Under the pieces are notes generated by a model that saw only the letters and a list, made by a program, of their open reading frames with translations, did not search any database and was not told where the DNA came from. This document shows, in pieces, positions 1 to 11,874 of a stretch of DNA of 64,000 bases (positions within the stretch are counted from its first letter, which is position 1; each line of letters begins with the position of its first letter). Source of the DNA: Porites lobata. Lineage: Eukaryota > Cnidaria > Anthozoa > Scleractinia > Poritidae. The stretch spans positions 62,001 through 126,000 of the forward strand of contig CALNXK010000392.1 in assembly GCA_942486035.1 (NCBI GenBank). The letters run 5' to 3'. The position numbers were made by a program, and so were the translations under genes.

Positions 1-171
1 TACTTCCAGTTTGTAATCAGAAAGACATTTTTGTGAAAGTTTAACCGTAATTATTGGAAAGAAAGATTTACACATGCGTCTATGCGCAAGGCAATTAATT
101 TTTTAGTTTCTTTTATCCAGAAGACTTGATTTCTTAAAAAGAATACTTCCTAATTCTATTCCATATTTCAG

Positions 172-357
172 GTGTTTTCACAGCTGCATTTGATTCTCAA
201 CTCGAGTGGCTCATTGTTAAAGGGATAGCTGATTTTGCGGATGGTGAGCAAGCGACTGCAGAAAGTTGGGAGGCCTGTGCTAGTATGATGGCAGCATCTC
301 TTGTCTCACACATTTTAAGTGATCCTTGTGTTTTCCGCACTTGGCCTCATTACTCAG
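172..357 (+). CDS. Gene A exon 2: C-terminal part of the PNP-like domain
   Basis: 186 nt between the acceptor AG 170-171 and the donor GT at 358, phase 1 at both ends. It carries VKGIADFADG with the predicted catalytic Asp. It differs from the gene B exon at three residues (Gln/Glu, Met/Val and Cys/Ser). Confidence 0.83.
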
Positions 358-3300
358 GTATAAATTCTTGTCAGTTTGGTGTGTGATGATTAGGCGCAGG
401 GGTAACAGGCCGAATTTGCCGTCAGTAAAAGAAGTCTTGAATGTGCGGTATTGAGTGAGACAGTGCGGAAGCTCAGATCCGAGATCAAAAGGCTTGTCAA
501 TATTTTTGTCCGTTTTGAGATTCCGTCTTCATTGCCAAGCGGCGTGAAATTAAGAGTTAGTTTAAGAAATTGAAATTCAGGGCTTAATTCAGGTTCTGGT
601 TGTGCACTTTTTCACACGGACTTTACAATTCCGAAAAGTAAAACTCTGTCAAAAAACTACATACACTCTTCTCTCGTTCAAGATCAAAAACTAAGCGATA
701 AGGGTATTTTAAGGCTCTATTGTCTTTCACACGCGTGTCACTCAAAAATGTCAGTTTTCAGATGCTTACGTGACTTATCAGTTTAAATAGTAAGACGATC
801 GACGCTAAATAGGTTCGAGGTTCACTTCAGATTTCAAGGTCCTACAAAACTAGTTCAAATTCAAAAAGTTCCGTAATGTCACGCACGAATTCTGTCACAG
901 TTAGAAAGAAGCACTTGAGAGGATTGGGGTCGTTACCTCAACTTTTAGACGCTCAACTTTAAGTCTAGCACTTTCAGTTGAGATTATACATTCTTTCCTT
1001 AGCTATACATTGCATATCGACTAAGAGTAAGACAAAAATCGCTAATGATGTCTTTGGCTGATTCTTTCAGTGGACGGTCTCTTAGAGGCTGAGCACGATA
1101 GTGCGAGGAAGCGGAAGCTAGCTGAGAACCATGCAGGTAATAAATAAACATTCAATTTTTAAAATGTTCTTCTTTATTTAAAGCTGACCTATTCCACTCT
1201 TTACTTCACTTTGATTTTAATGAGTCGCCTCACCAATGCAATCCGGGAAGTCTTTTGCTCGTGGATTTCGGAATTTTGGGCTTTGGATTCTGGAATTTAA
1301 CTCTTGGATTCCGGAACTCAGCCCCAGGAATCCGTAATCCCGCAGCAATTGGAATCCGTAATCCAAGTTCAACTGACAAGGAATCCGGAATCCAGTATGT
1401 GGAGTCCAGAATTCACAGCGTGAATCCAGGATCAAAGACTTTCTTGGATTACCTTATATGGGGCGAAATGAGCAAAACATTCATCATGAGACGCGTACAG
1501 CGCCGCTTATGCGCCTGACAGAGTTGACTTTAAGTCAGTTTATTCTTGTGTACGTAATCACAGTCTATTAAAAGAAGGAAATGTGCTAGTAAATCCACCC
1601 AACTCAAACGCAAATATGCTGTTGTCGGCCTACAGCTATTTTGATTAACGTTGCAGCAGGAAAGTCTTTGCGATGAGATCGCAAATAATATGGGTAATTC
1701 CATATAAAATTTACCAAATTCTGAAGAAGGTAAAATTTTGTGACATTTCATATATACTATTCTGTGGCACTGTCAGCCGCGAATGGATGACCAAATTGCA
1801 AAGAATTTACATGCAGCTACCCACATGACCTTGCAGTCTTGTGGAGTACGCATGAGACCTTGACGTCCGACAAGGTTAACTGAAATAGATGTACATGATG
1901 TGGCCCGCGTCTCAACCAACGATTTTCTTCAACAGGTGCTTCTTGCGATGACCAGATCTCACGACAAACCAAAAGGGGAATGTATTCTGACCACTTATCT
2001 CAGCAAAACGAATCCATAACCCAGCAGCATCTTGCAGGTATCTTTCTCTAACAACGCACTGAAATTGTGACACCTTTTGAAGAAACCAACAGTAATACCC
2101 CTAAAATGCTCAAAATTGTGCGGTATGGTAAAGTTTTCTGCTTTAATAAAGCTTCTTTTTATTTAGGAAAAACCATAGACGCAAAACAGCTTTGATTTGC
2201 GTTTGTCATGAATACATTCACTCATCAAACAGAGAGTGAAAACGGAGAGAGTGACTAATTTTCGTGTGGGGCTCGCGTGCGACACACGGCGTCCACGGCG
2301 CTCTGTGTCTAACGAGCAGCGTTTAATTTTCTCAAAGAAAAATACTGTTTGGCAGTCTAGGAAAAAAATGAGCCTACCACAAGCCATTTTAACATAGAAA
2401 ATAGACCTTCCCACGTATTTTAACAGTTTTGATTTGGACCATTTGGCTGGAAAGAAGACCTTAAAATCACTTGCTGAGTTAAAGAGTGATTTGGTTAAAA
2501 CTAACCAACATATAGCTCCAAAAAGACGCGAAATTTTAAAGACGTTTCTATGGAAGAGAGCAAGTTCATGCCCCCCACCATACAAAAGTCTGTATAAAAT
2601 TTCGGGACTTTGTCACGGTTGAAGAATATCTTCGCTCGCTCTGAACGTATCGCCTTTAAACAAGGTAAGTTTTAAGGCGCTCTCCAGTAGTGTAGTGTCG
2701 ATGGATAATTGCTTACTTAAAATCTTGGAAGGGTCTATTAAGTGCAAATTACATAAACGACGTAAAGACAAACCTGTGTTGGGTTTTGTAAATATTCCTT
2801 CACGTAATTCATGCTTCTTCTTAATTAAGATCGAGAATCATTATAGTTATCCTAAAAAGGTCGTCTATATCGATCTTCAGCTCGTTCGTTTTGCAACGTT
2901 ACAAAAGCATAAAAGCGTATCGTAGACGATATACAGAGCGTGGACGGCTTGTATGACAGTATAATAAAACCAAATCGATCTTATTTTTTGGATCTTGTAT
3001 TTCTCAGGGGTGCCAGCTATCATAGAAAGGATTCGTCAGCTTTACAAACGTCGTGAAGGACGGCTGGTACCATTTCCATGGTGTGATGACCTTAATTTCA
3101 ACTTGAATGAGATTTTTACCCGACTGAAGATCGTGAACAAAGAAAAAACGCGGGGAACATTGACGGATGATGAAATCACCAACATGACTGCTATCTTTAG
3201 ACCCCACCCTGATTGCCCGAAACCACGGATTCTTTTGATCGAAGGAGAACCTGGCATGGGAAAAACCACCTACTCACAAAAACTGGCGTATGACTGGGCA

Positions 3301-5781
3301 AATAAACAAGATGAATGGGACTCGTCTTTTCCATCAATTGAAGTGCTGCTCTTGCTTAGATGCAACGATGTTAAATCTGGCATCTGGGAAGCTATTGACG
3401 ACCAACTTCTTCCTGATGATATTGACGAACAGGCTAAGGAGAATTTTTTCAAATACATCCGAGAAAATCAGGCCAAATGTTTGCTACTGCTTGATGGATT
3501 AGATGAGGCAGATTCCTTTAAACTGGACATGTACTACTCGCTCGTTCAGAGTAAACTCCTCCCAGCTTGTCACATTGTCATTACATCTCGCCATGAGGTT
3601 GGAAAGAAAGTAAGGCCATACTGTGACGCCCTGTGGGAGATTGTAGGATTTACTAAAGAGGATGCGAAAAGTTTTATCAGAAAGTATTTTAAAGGCAAGG
3701 AACACTGGGCTGAGAAGCTGATTGAACGATTGACACTTCCAGAGTATGATGATGATCCACTTAACACGCTAGGCGAGTTAACAAAAAATCCACTCAATAC
3801 AGCTTTACTCTGTTGTCTTTTCGAGGATTTCGAAGGTGTTCTTCCAACAAGCAGGACTGAGTTGTACGTTGAAATAGTTGCCTTTGTTTTGAGAAGATAC
3901 GAAGTAAAAAACGGACTTAAAAGCAGCGGTGAGGACTTGATTTCAGGTTATAAGAAAGAACTTTTGCTTTTGGGCAGGTTCGCGTTAGAATCCCTGCTTA
4001 AAGGAGAGTTGTACTTTGAAAAGAAGGAAGATACCGTCAAGCTTATCAATTTTGGATTCTTGTCTTTTCAACAAGGTACCGCCAAGCGCAAACCTTCCGC
4101 GCGCTGTGCATTTTTACACAAAAGCTTTCAGGAGTTTTTTGCTGGCCTTTTCCTTGCGTTTCAGGTTATCAGCAAAGAAAGAGACTTAACCTCAGTTGTA
4201 GATGATAATAGATACTTGGATAAACTGAGACAGGTCTTTTTGTTCATGAGTGGCATTATAGCCTCACGGAGTGAGGAAACTGCAATATCGTTCTTTATTG
4301 TTATTGCTAAAAAAATCAACTCTGCCGAAGACCGTAAATCATATATGAGTTTAGCTTGTGAGTGTTTGTTGGAATGTTCAAGTGTCCAGGACAGCCTTCA
4401 AAATTGCTTAGTTTGTAGTTTAGGTAAGCACCTTGACATGTCGTCCCTGACTGAAGTAAATTTTAGCGACACAGGGATACACGATGCTGGTGCTGCTGCG
4501 ATTTCCATGGCCCTCACAGTAAACTCCTCCCTGACTAGTTTGAATTTAGGTGGTAACAGTATTGGCGACGCCGGTGCTTCTTTTCTTTCTCAAGCCCTAA
4601 CAACAAACACCTCCCTTACTATCTTGTATTTAGATGGTAACAGTACTGGCGACGCCGGTGCTTCTTCTCTTTCTCAAGCCCTAACAACAAACACCTCCCT
4701 TACTATCTTGTATTTAGGTGGTAACAGTATTGGCGACGCCGGTGCTTCTTCTCTTTCTCAAGCCCTAACAACAAACACCTCCCTGACTATCTTGTATTTA
4801 GGTGGTAACAGTATTGGCGACGCCGGCGCTTCTTCTCTTTCTCAAGCCCTAACAACAAACACCTCCCTTACTAGCTTGTATTTAGGTGGTAACAGTATTG
4901 GCGACGCCGGTGCTTCTTCTCTTTCTCAAGCCCTAACAACAAACACCTCCCTTACTAGCTTGTATTTAGGTGGTAACAGTATTGGCGACGCCGGCGCTTC
5001 TTCTCTTTCTCAAGCCCTAACAACAAACACCTCCCTGACTATCTTGTATTTAGGTGGTAACAGTATTGGCGACGCCGGTGCTTCTTCTCTTTCTCAAGCC
5101 CTAACAACAAACACCTCCCTTACTAGCTTGTATTTAGGTGGTAACAGAATTGGCGACGCCGGTGCTTCTTCTCTTTCTCAAGCCCTAACAACAAACACCT
5201 CCCTTACTATCTTGTATTTAGATGATAACAGTATTGGCGACGCCGGTGCTTCTTCTCTTTCTCAAGCCCTCACAACAAACACCTCCCTTACTATCTTGTA
5301 TTTAGGTGGTAACAGTATTGGCGACGCCGGTGCTTCTTCTCTTTCTCAAGCCCTCTCAACAAACACCTCCCTTACTAGCTTGTATTTAGATGGTAACAGT
5401 ATTGGCGACGCCGGTGCTTCTTCTCTTTCTCAAGCCCTAACAACAAACACCTCCCTTACTAGCTTGTATTTAGATGGTAACAGAATTGGCGACGCCGGTG
5501 CTTCTTCTCTTTCTCAAGCCCTAACAACAAACACCTCCCTGACTTTCTTGTATTTACGTTATAACAGTATTGGCGAGGCCGGTGCTTCTTCTCTTTCTCA
5601 AGCTCTAACAACAAACACCTCCCTTACTATCTTGTATTTAGATGGTAACAGTATTGGCGACGCCGGTGCTTCTTTTCTTTCTCAAGCCCTAACAACAAAC
5701 ACCTCCCTTACTAGCTTGTATTTAAGTGTTAACAGTATTGGCGACGCCGGTGCTTCTCTCTTTCTCAAGCCCTCACAGTAA
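172..5781 (+). CDS. PNP-NACHT-LRR receptor, gene A (5' truncated by the window)
   Basis: Visible exons are 172-357, 1071-1136, 1936-2037 and 3008-5781, with the same phases and lengths as exons 2-5 of gene B. The exon for most of the PNP-like domain must lie upstream of base 1. The NACHT domain is intact, with Walker A at 3244-3270 and Walker B LLLLDGLDEAD about 240 bp downstream. The LRR region begins at 4447 and holds about 16 in-frame units, most of them almost identical at DNA level. A single missing T after 5757, relative to the repeat consensus, shifts the frame and ends the protein at the TAA 5779-5781, about two repeats early. The remaining protein looks functional. The deletion may be natural or a sequencing or assembly error in a repetitive tract. 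Confidence 0.85.
1071..1136 (+). CDS. Gene A exon 3: linker
   Basis: 66 nt, phase 1 to phase 1, with acceptor TTTCAG ending at 1070 and donor GTAATA at 1137. It encodes a short charged linker that matches gene B exon 3 apart from Leu/Phe and Arg/Leu changes. No known domain. Confidence 0.7.
1936..2037 (+). CDS. Gene A exon 4: linker
   Basis: 102 nt, phase 1 to phase 1, with acceptor AACAG ending at 1935 and donor GTATCT at 2038. Polar linker sequence with SQQNESITQQHLAG near the end, equivalent to gene B exon 4 with conservative differences. Confidence 0.7.
3008..5781 (+). CDS. Gene A exon 5: NACHT and LRR
   Basis: The acceptor is the CTCAG ending at 3007. The exon carries the NACHT NTPase, the helical region and a homogenised LRR array. 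The segment after KEHWAEKLIERL differs from gene B in sequence and is four residues shorter, while the flanks are almost identical. The exon ends early through the frameshift after 5757. Confidence 0.9.
4447..5781 (+). repeat. Homogenised LRR array of gene A (84-bp minisatellite inside the CDS)
   Basis: About 16 in-frame 84-bp units. Units 2-14 are almost identical at nucleotide level, including synonymous positions in the stretch coding GDAGASSLSQALTTNTS. Differences cluster at a few codons: Ile/Ser after LT, and Gly/Asp/Arg before Gly, Asp, Tyr or Val, which are solvent-facing LRR positions. The array therefore behaves like a coding minisatellite, consistent with recent unequal exchange or gene conversion. 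Confidence 0.93.
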
Positions 5782-5909
5782 ACTCCTCCCTGACTAGTTT
5801 GGATTTAGGCGATAACCGTATTGGCGAGGCCGGTGCTTCTTCTCTTTCTCAAGCCCTCACAGCAAACCCCTCCCTCAAGAATCTCTTCTTTAGAGAGACA
5901 GCAGTATAG
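5758..5909 (+). other. Out-of-frame continuation of the gene A LRRs
   Basis: After the 1-nt loss the normal LRR frame continues for one more full unit (LTSLDLGDNRIGEAGASS and so on) and a partial LKNLFF, reaching a TAG at 5907-5909. This is the position equivalent to the end of gene B. It shows that the ancestral protein ended about 42 codons later. Confidence 0.75.
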
Positions 5910-7880
5910 GCGACGCTGGGGTTTGTCTTCCCAAGGCCCTCACAGCAAACTCCTTTCTTATATGATGTGTACTGTTTCGCCCGGTGACGATGGGGAACGT
6001 GTACTTTGAGATAAGGCTTTCAAATAAGCGAAATCCCGAGAAACGTGCCCGGAGCAAAGCGACCGTGTGATAAGCCGTACTTGTTAACCAGATCGTTTCG
6101 TGTCGTTTGAATGTAGTCGCCTCGGTCCTACTTACTTAAAACGATACGAAACGGTTCAGTATAAATGTAATTTAGTACGTTTTCGATGAGTTCTAAACTA
6201 TGTTATTGTTAGTTTCAGTAACGGTATAATCACGTTGTATAATAGCATTTCGAGTTGCTGTTTATCAGTAGCTCAATAAAAGCTACTGCTGTATGTTGAG
6301 ACGTGTCCGTTCCACGAAGTTAAGCCCTGTCGGACGCGGTTAGTTTTGGATGGATGACCAACGCGGAATCCCCTCTGACCTCTTTTTCAGTGCTGATGTT
6401 TTGCGATTGTTTGATTTCCTTTTTCTTAACTTTCAGAACTTCCATAACTTTCAAAATAACTGTCAAAAATTGTTTTCAATCGATACATCTATCAGAAATG
6501 CAAACAGCTTTTATTGATGGGCATTTTATTTTATCGAGGAGTCTGCGCGAGGGTCTTTGTTACCGCAGAAGCTCAGATGGGCTTCTGATTACCATAAACA
6601 ATATATATTTTATTTACATAAATTCAACTTTAAAAAGGCAGGTGCTAAAATTAATTTATTAAAAGAAAAAATAATAATTTAAGAATATAATCCTCGTTAC
6701 GCTGTCCACCATGCGCCGTTTTAATAATAACAACCGATTTTTGATTTTAAGATTTTTTCTTCTTCACTGTGATTCTTATTTGTGTATAAGGAAAACGTTT
6801 TTTAATGATATAATCTCGAAATATCCCATCTTTTATACTCTGAATGAACAAGATAAAATATTATTCCTTTTTAATAACGTAGATAATTTCATTTGCAAAA
6901 AATCGGTTATTTTGTTTTCGAATCTTTCAAGAAAACGAAACAAGAGTTAGGATGTTGTTTGTAACTGATTATTAATTATTATATATTTTGTAATTCATTG
7001 CTGTATTTTTCTATTATCATCCTTTATTTTTCTTCTATGCAATTCAATCTATGTAAATGGCAATTCAAAAAAAGTTGTTGTTGTTGTTTATTAATTAATA
7101 AATAGGTAATATTTTCGTACGAATTCCTTGTCGTTATTATTTCTAGATTTGATATCCATCTTCTATTTTCACTAGACTTAATTGTACCAAGGGGATGAGA
7201 GGAAAAAAAACCTTCGTCTCTGGCCTGATCCTTGAGGTGAATTGGGAGGAGGCTCAACCCAGAGACCCACCACCTCAGTTTACCCTTTAATATACCATTT
7301 TTGACAGAGAAGGTGGGCATTTTATATACCTTCCATTAAAAACTGGTACCTCTTACACATACCCTCCAACAGAAGTCTTCTTATCATTGCGGGCGAGCAA
7401 AAGCGACTCGCAAACGTATTCTAGGTGGGGTGGTCAGCAGCAATTTATAAACTGTATAGCGAGGTTTTCCCACAATCTGTCCACATTCTTGGGATGCCTT
7501 TGTTCTACGTACTGATATGCATGGGATGTGGCCACGAATGCCCTAGTGTTCCATCTGATATCACTGTAATAGCGTGAATGCACATGCAAGTGATGCAACA
7601 ATATTTGATCGAATCGAAAACACACGTAATTCAGATACACACGCACTGTTTCACGCACTGTGCTAAATGCGAGACTTTTCCACTCGCCCTGCCGGCAGGA
7701 TATCTGTTTACCAAGGAAAGAAATTAGCTGATCTCAGCTTAATGCGAAACGGAGTCTTCGGTAAGATACGAGTGTTGGCAAAGTCTAGAAATCAATGTAA
7801 ATATTTCAAAGTTAATTCAGGTTAAACTTCAGCGTCTGGTTTTTATATTTTTATACGTTTCCAAGTATGTTCCGTCACTT
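5910..7880 (+). other. 3' flank of gene A and AT-rich spacer
   Basis: 5910-6569 matches the flank of gene B, including a decayed LRR remnant just after the stop position (GDAGVCLPKALTANS in a shifted frame). From 6570 to about 7880 the sequence is AT-rich. A 74-codon open stretch on the minus strand at 7434-7658 has no recognised similarity. I see nothing else in it. Confidence 0.5.
6275..6280 (+). promoter_or_regulatory. Candidate polyadenylation signal of gene A
   Basis: AATAAA inside a small hairpin-like sequence (AGTAGCTCAATAAAAGCTAC), about 0.5 kb after the stop and conserved at the same place in copy B. Position and conservation support it; no transcript end is known. Confidence 0.4.
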
Positions 7881-10720
7881 GCCATCTGCAAGCATCAATA
7901 AGCTTAGCTTTAAACTAAGCTTTCTATTTCATGTCAACGACCTTTGGCGATTGAACACGGATTGAATACCCGATTAAATAATAAGACTTCGTGCAGTCAT
8001 GACTGTCTTTACCTTTCAACGTTATGTCAGGCATTACTTTATTCTTGTATTTCCTGCTTTTTGTGCAAAATACGCGGTAGATATCCGTGATATCTGGCTG
8101 CCTGCAAAGGGCAAATTCCTTAGTTATAAACTAAGAGCTCTACTTATTTTGTCGAGCAATAATTGATCGCTTGTTATAGCCCTGGTGTAGAATAAACATT
8201 GTCTTTTTCCTGTTTTGCACTCGATGCCCTCGACAGTTCTTGAGTAAGGTTTCATTCGTCGAGCCTCAGAGAAACTAACTTTCTATGACTTTCCTTGTAG
8301 ATCTCCTCATATGGGGCGTAAGAGGAGGGTGGACACACAAGAACGCGCGCGTCCTCTTACTTCGCGGTCGGTTCTTGTTTGGTTTCCAAAATCTTTTGGG
8401 CGCCTGCTACGCAAACTTGCGCATGTATAGGAGCATGCGGCAAATACATCGAGAGATTATTTTAGGAAAGAAGAGAGTGGAAACAGAAACGAGAGAGAGC
8501 ACGCTGAGGCTTTTGTGATGAGGTGCAAAGCAGTAGCAGTTGACAGAGAGCCAGATAGGTGTGGAAACTCCGTGTGGAGGCCTTAAGTGCCATGTGACAC
8601 AAGGGGTGACCACCCTTGAAGTAGAAATCATCCATTATACTGAACTTTGATGGACAATTCGGCTCGCGCAGCCAAGGTAAAAATACCTCAGTCGGTAAAA
8701 AAAAATTGTGCCAAATATTATAACCAAACATATTTGTCAAAAAGCATTATAGTTTGAGCTAATCGGTATAATAGTATTATCCTTGAGGTTGTATAAACGT
8801 GACTTGATAAATGAGTCTGAAAGCGTAGTGAAAAGAGGTTGAAAATGAGAGGCTGAACCAGGAAGGCAGATTTATTGATAACGGTCGCATTGTGAAAATA
8901 GGTGATCCTTACCAAACGGAAATTAATATATAAATTATGCTTGTGATCTATTGTAATTAAATGCTTTTCATATAACTTCTTATCATTTAGTTTAAGGAAG
9001 CGGGACAAGCAAATCAACCGCGAAGAAAGTAGAAATTACAGGTCATTTGTTTCTCTTTTTTTTTCTCAAAAGTTCTGTTGAAAAAGGCTAAATATACATT
9101 CTTTAGAAACCTAGTAAAATACATTCCTTGCGGTTTAAGGATCAAATGTCATATTTGTTAGTCGGACATTTTTGTTCAATATAGAATCGACAGGGACTAC
9201 CTTTAGAGCTTCTCCTGTAGCTACATGCTTTGGGGCAAATGATTGAAAACTTAGAAGACTGCCGGTCTTGACTGAATTGTTATAACACAATGACTTGGTT
9301 AAGTGTGTTTTCTGATTTATGAAGGATGCACTTTGCTATTGATTTCGATTGCAAGCAACTCTAATTTGAATATTTCTTACTACCTATCATGTAGAAATGC
9401 AGAGGATTTAGACTGTAAGTACCATCCGCGTGATACATTTTTAACTTCATAAACACACGATGTATTAACTGCCTTAGCGATTTCTTTTTGAGTGCTTTAT
9501 CCTCTAGTTCATTCGCTTAGCTGTCGCACAAGGTTAAAACTAGTTTACTTCTCACAAACGACCTGGTATTTACACTGACAGTACAATATTATAACAGATG
9601 AATGGCTTTACTTGTTTATAATCACATTCAGCAGCCCTGAGTTAAAGAGGGTAATCACAACTAGCCAGGCTGTGAGAAGGCTTCATTAGCATTCAAGGGT
9701 TCACTATTGGGATTTGTAACGGACTGGTTGATTGAGTATGGATGAAGTATTGAGAGGTTTACTGTGCAGTGGTTTACGGATCCGCCCAAACCATCCAGGT
9801 GGTATCACAAATATATAGAGAAAGAATAATAGCGGAGGTGTCAGCCAATCAGGAAAGAGTAACGTCATCAAACCAGATCAAACTGATTGGATAGTTTCTT
9901 TTTCTTTGTGTGAGAATTGTGTATTCAGTAATTTGCAATTGAATGAGATGAAATGGGGGACTACGAAGTATCAAGGAATACAAAATAACCTTCTTGCTAG
10001 CCTGCAGCTTAATTGAAACAATTTAAGATGTTCTCGCACTGGAAAAGATACGTTCTGATAAAGACTCATTCCTCATATAGGATCGCTACGATCGATGAGA
10101 AAAAAAGTTCAACGATCGTTACGATTAACTGCAAAACAACTTTTCAACGAATCGTATAGCGGTCGCTGAAGTAGACTTAAGTCTTGAAAGTTTAACAAGC
10201 TGGTTTCCATATCAATACCCGCGGACACCGACTATAGTTCAGATTACTAGACTCTTGTGAGCTGTTTGTTCGGCGATCAACGATCACAATGAAACTTAGG
10301 CTTTCCTTTAGCAGATTTCGTAAGACAACTGATCTGATTGTTCAGTTAAAGGCGTTGTTTATAATTTAAGTTTTTTCTTTTTTTCAATCCTGCTTTAGGA
10401 AAGCAAATTGCGTAAATAAATGGATTGATGAAATTCCTGGAAAAATCTGTAGTGTTTGAGAATTTTTGTTTTCGGGGTAAACACAAACCAATCGATTTAA
10501 GTCCCTCTGATCCTAAACTGTACAACAACTTGGTGAGAGAAAGAAGTTTTAAATACTACCGACTCAGCACTCGTCAAATCATTTATTTGCATATGCATTG
10601 CCTCGGTTTACAGGTCTCCGTTAATAATGTTTCAAAAGTTCTTAAAAGCAAACACAACTCCCTACAGTGCCTTTTGTTTCAACAAACAATAACCATGCAA
10701 ATCAGCAAACAACCATAAGC
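7880..10720. repeat. Diverged segmental duplicate 1 (partner 34210-38310)
   Basis: Several blocks recur in the same order and orientation in the partner. Examples are the region with AAAATACGCGGTAGA (8068 and 34294), the one with AAATACATCGAGAGATTATT (8442 and 35398), the stretch near 8880 and 35820, and the one with AACACAAACCAAT (10480 and 38068). Blocks are separated by unrelated inserts. No intact gene is visible in either copy. Confidence 0.7.
10365..10460 (-). pseudogene. Possible GPCR TM7 fragment
   Basis: On the minus strand a short stretch reads FINPFIYAICFPKAGLKK. This resembles the TM7 NPxxY motif and the start of helix 8 in rhodopsin-family receptors. It covers only about 30 codons, and no other transmembrane helix can be found upstream in any frame. 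The matching position in duplicate 2 lacks it. It may be a captured exon end or chance. Confidence 0.3.
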
Positions 10721-11432
10721 CCCCCCTCCCTCTCTTTTAAGCCCCCCTCTCTATTTGGCCCTCCTCAAAAGTGCTTGAAAAAAATAAGCCCCCTCCACGG
10801 GGGACTTACTAGAGGATTTACAGTTGTAAGCAATTAATTTTCAGCCAATCATAATTTAATACAAAATGTTGCCCTATGTACTGTAAGTTTTACCTATTAA
10901 GGGACTGGTCAAAAAGTATAGGTGGGGGTGGGCCGGAGCAGAGAGGGGGTGGGTCATGAGGTTTTGAGCCTTGTGAAAGGGGTGGGTCGTGCAATTTTCA
11001 GCTACCCTTAAGGAGTGGGTCACCCTATTTTTTACTAACTACTAACGAGACAGTTGACTATACTTGTTATATAAAACACAGCCAGCTGGAATTATTGCTA
11101 AAATACTCACAAACCTGCTGTGCGAGAAAATACAAAGGTTGACAGGCCGCACATCTATACGGGCGTGGAACCCTCTGTTAACCTTTTTTTTTTTCGGCTC
11201 TAACGGGCATGTCCTTAAACGATTTTCCTTTTTTGTAAGGAAATGATTGGTGGTTCTTTAAAAATTTATTGAAGTTATAGTTGGTTTTGTATAAGATTCA
11301 ATTTTTTCATTCAGGCTTCCTTTATAGTAGACACTGAGGGTTGGTATTGTGTCACGAATGACAATATTTCTTTTTCCTCCTTGTTGTTTTGTTTTAGGAG
11401 TTTAGACTGCCTTTTATTTTTCTATCAAAGAT

Positions 11433-11833
11433 AGGGGGGGTACACAACGAGAATATAGTTCAAAACCACTTAAACATAGCATTGTTAAACATATTTTAGT
11501 ATTTAAACAGTAGATATAGGCATATTTTTATCCCCTAAACATTTTTCATCTATTCGGATCTCCTAGCTGAAAGCCTAGTGATACGAAAATTGTAGGGATC
11601 AAAACTTACCTTTTCGAAAACTTCAGCCAGAAAAAAGGCTCCCGAAAATTCTAGGTGACCTTTTAAGGGTAAAAATCATTTAAAAATAGGCAATTATACC
11701 ATGTTTTTAGATGTTCGAAAATCCTAGGAGGGGCAGACAAGCAAGAAATTTTACAACAAATGTTCCAAAAATTCTAGATCTCAAATCGTCTTCCGAACAG
11801 ATATTTTCCGAAAATTGACGTTGGGTGCCCCTG
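11433..11833. mobile_element. MITE of the CAGGGGCACC family (copy 1, left end degraded)
   Basis: Closely matches 18623-19020 over the interior (ATATAGTTCAAAACCACTTA and onward). The right end GTTGGGTGCCCCTG is intact and the left end is altered to a G-run. It is inserted inside the 10900-12796 element. Confidence 0.7.
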
Positions 11834-11874
11834 AAAGATTGCTGATAGCCTCCGTCTGTCAAGCGTTTTTTTTT

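Larger units (their letters stand above)
358..3007 (+). other. Introns of gene A
   Basis: Three introns: 358-1070, 1137-1935 and 2038-3007. The second holds a degenerate run of GGAATCC-like motifs at about 1260-1440. The third holds reading frames that are open in one copy but shifted in the other, so no exon is supported there. No RNA genes or transposons are visible. Confidence 0.6.
1..6569 (+). repeat. Direct-repeat copy A of the NLR locus
   Basis: The whole stretch, exons, introns and 3' flank, aligns collinearly with 56766-64000. The match runs to the last base of the window on the B side, so the duplicated unit is longer than can be seen. Introns are about as similar as exons, which indicates a recent duplication. 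Confidence 0.9.

Noticed and set aside
2695..2925. Open frame conserved between the NLR copies (also 60435-60698), possibly an extra exon
   Set aside because: A 1-nt indel shifts the frame between copies, and the changes look neutral like the rest of the intron. The flanking exons already join in phase without it.
8285..8518. 77-codon frame in segmental duplicate 1
   Set aside because: The homologous frame at 35254-35490 is not conserved at protein level.
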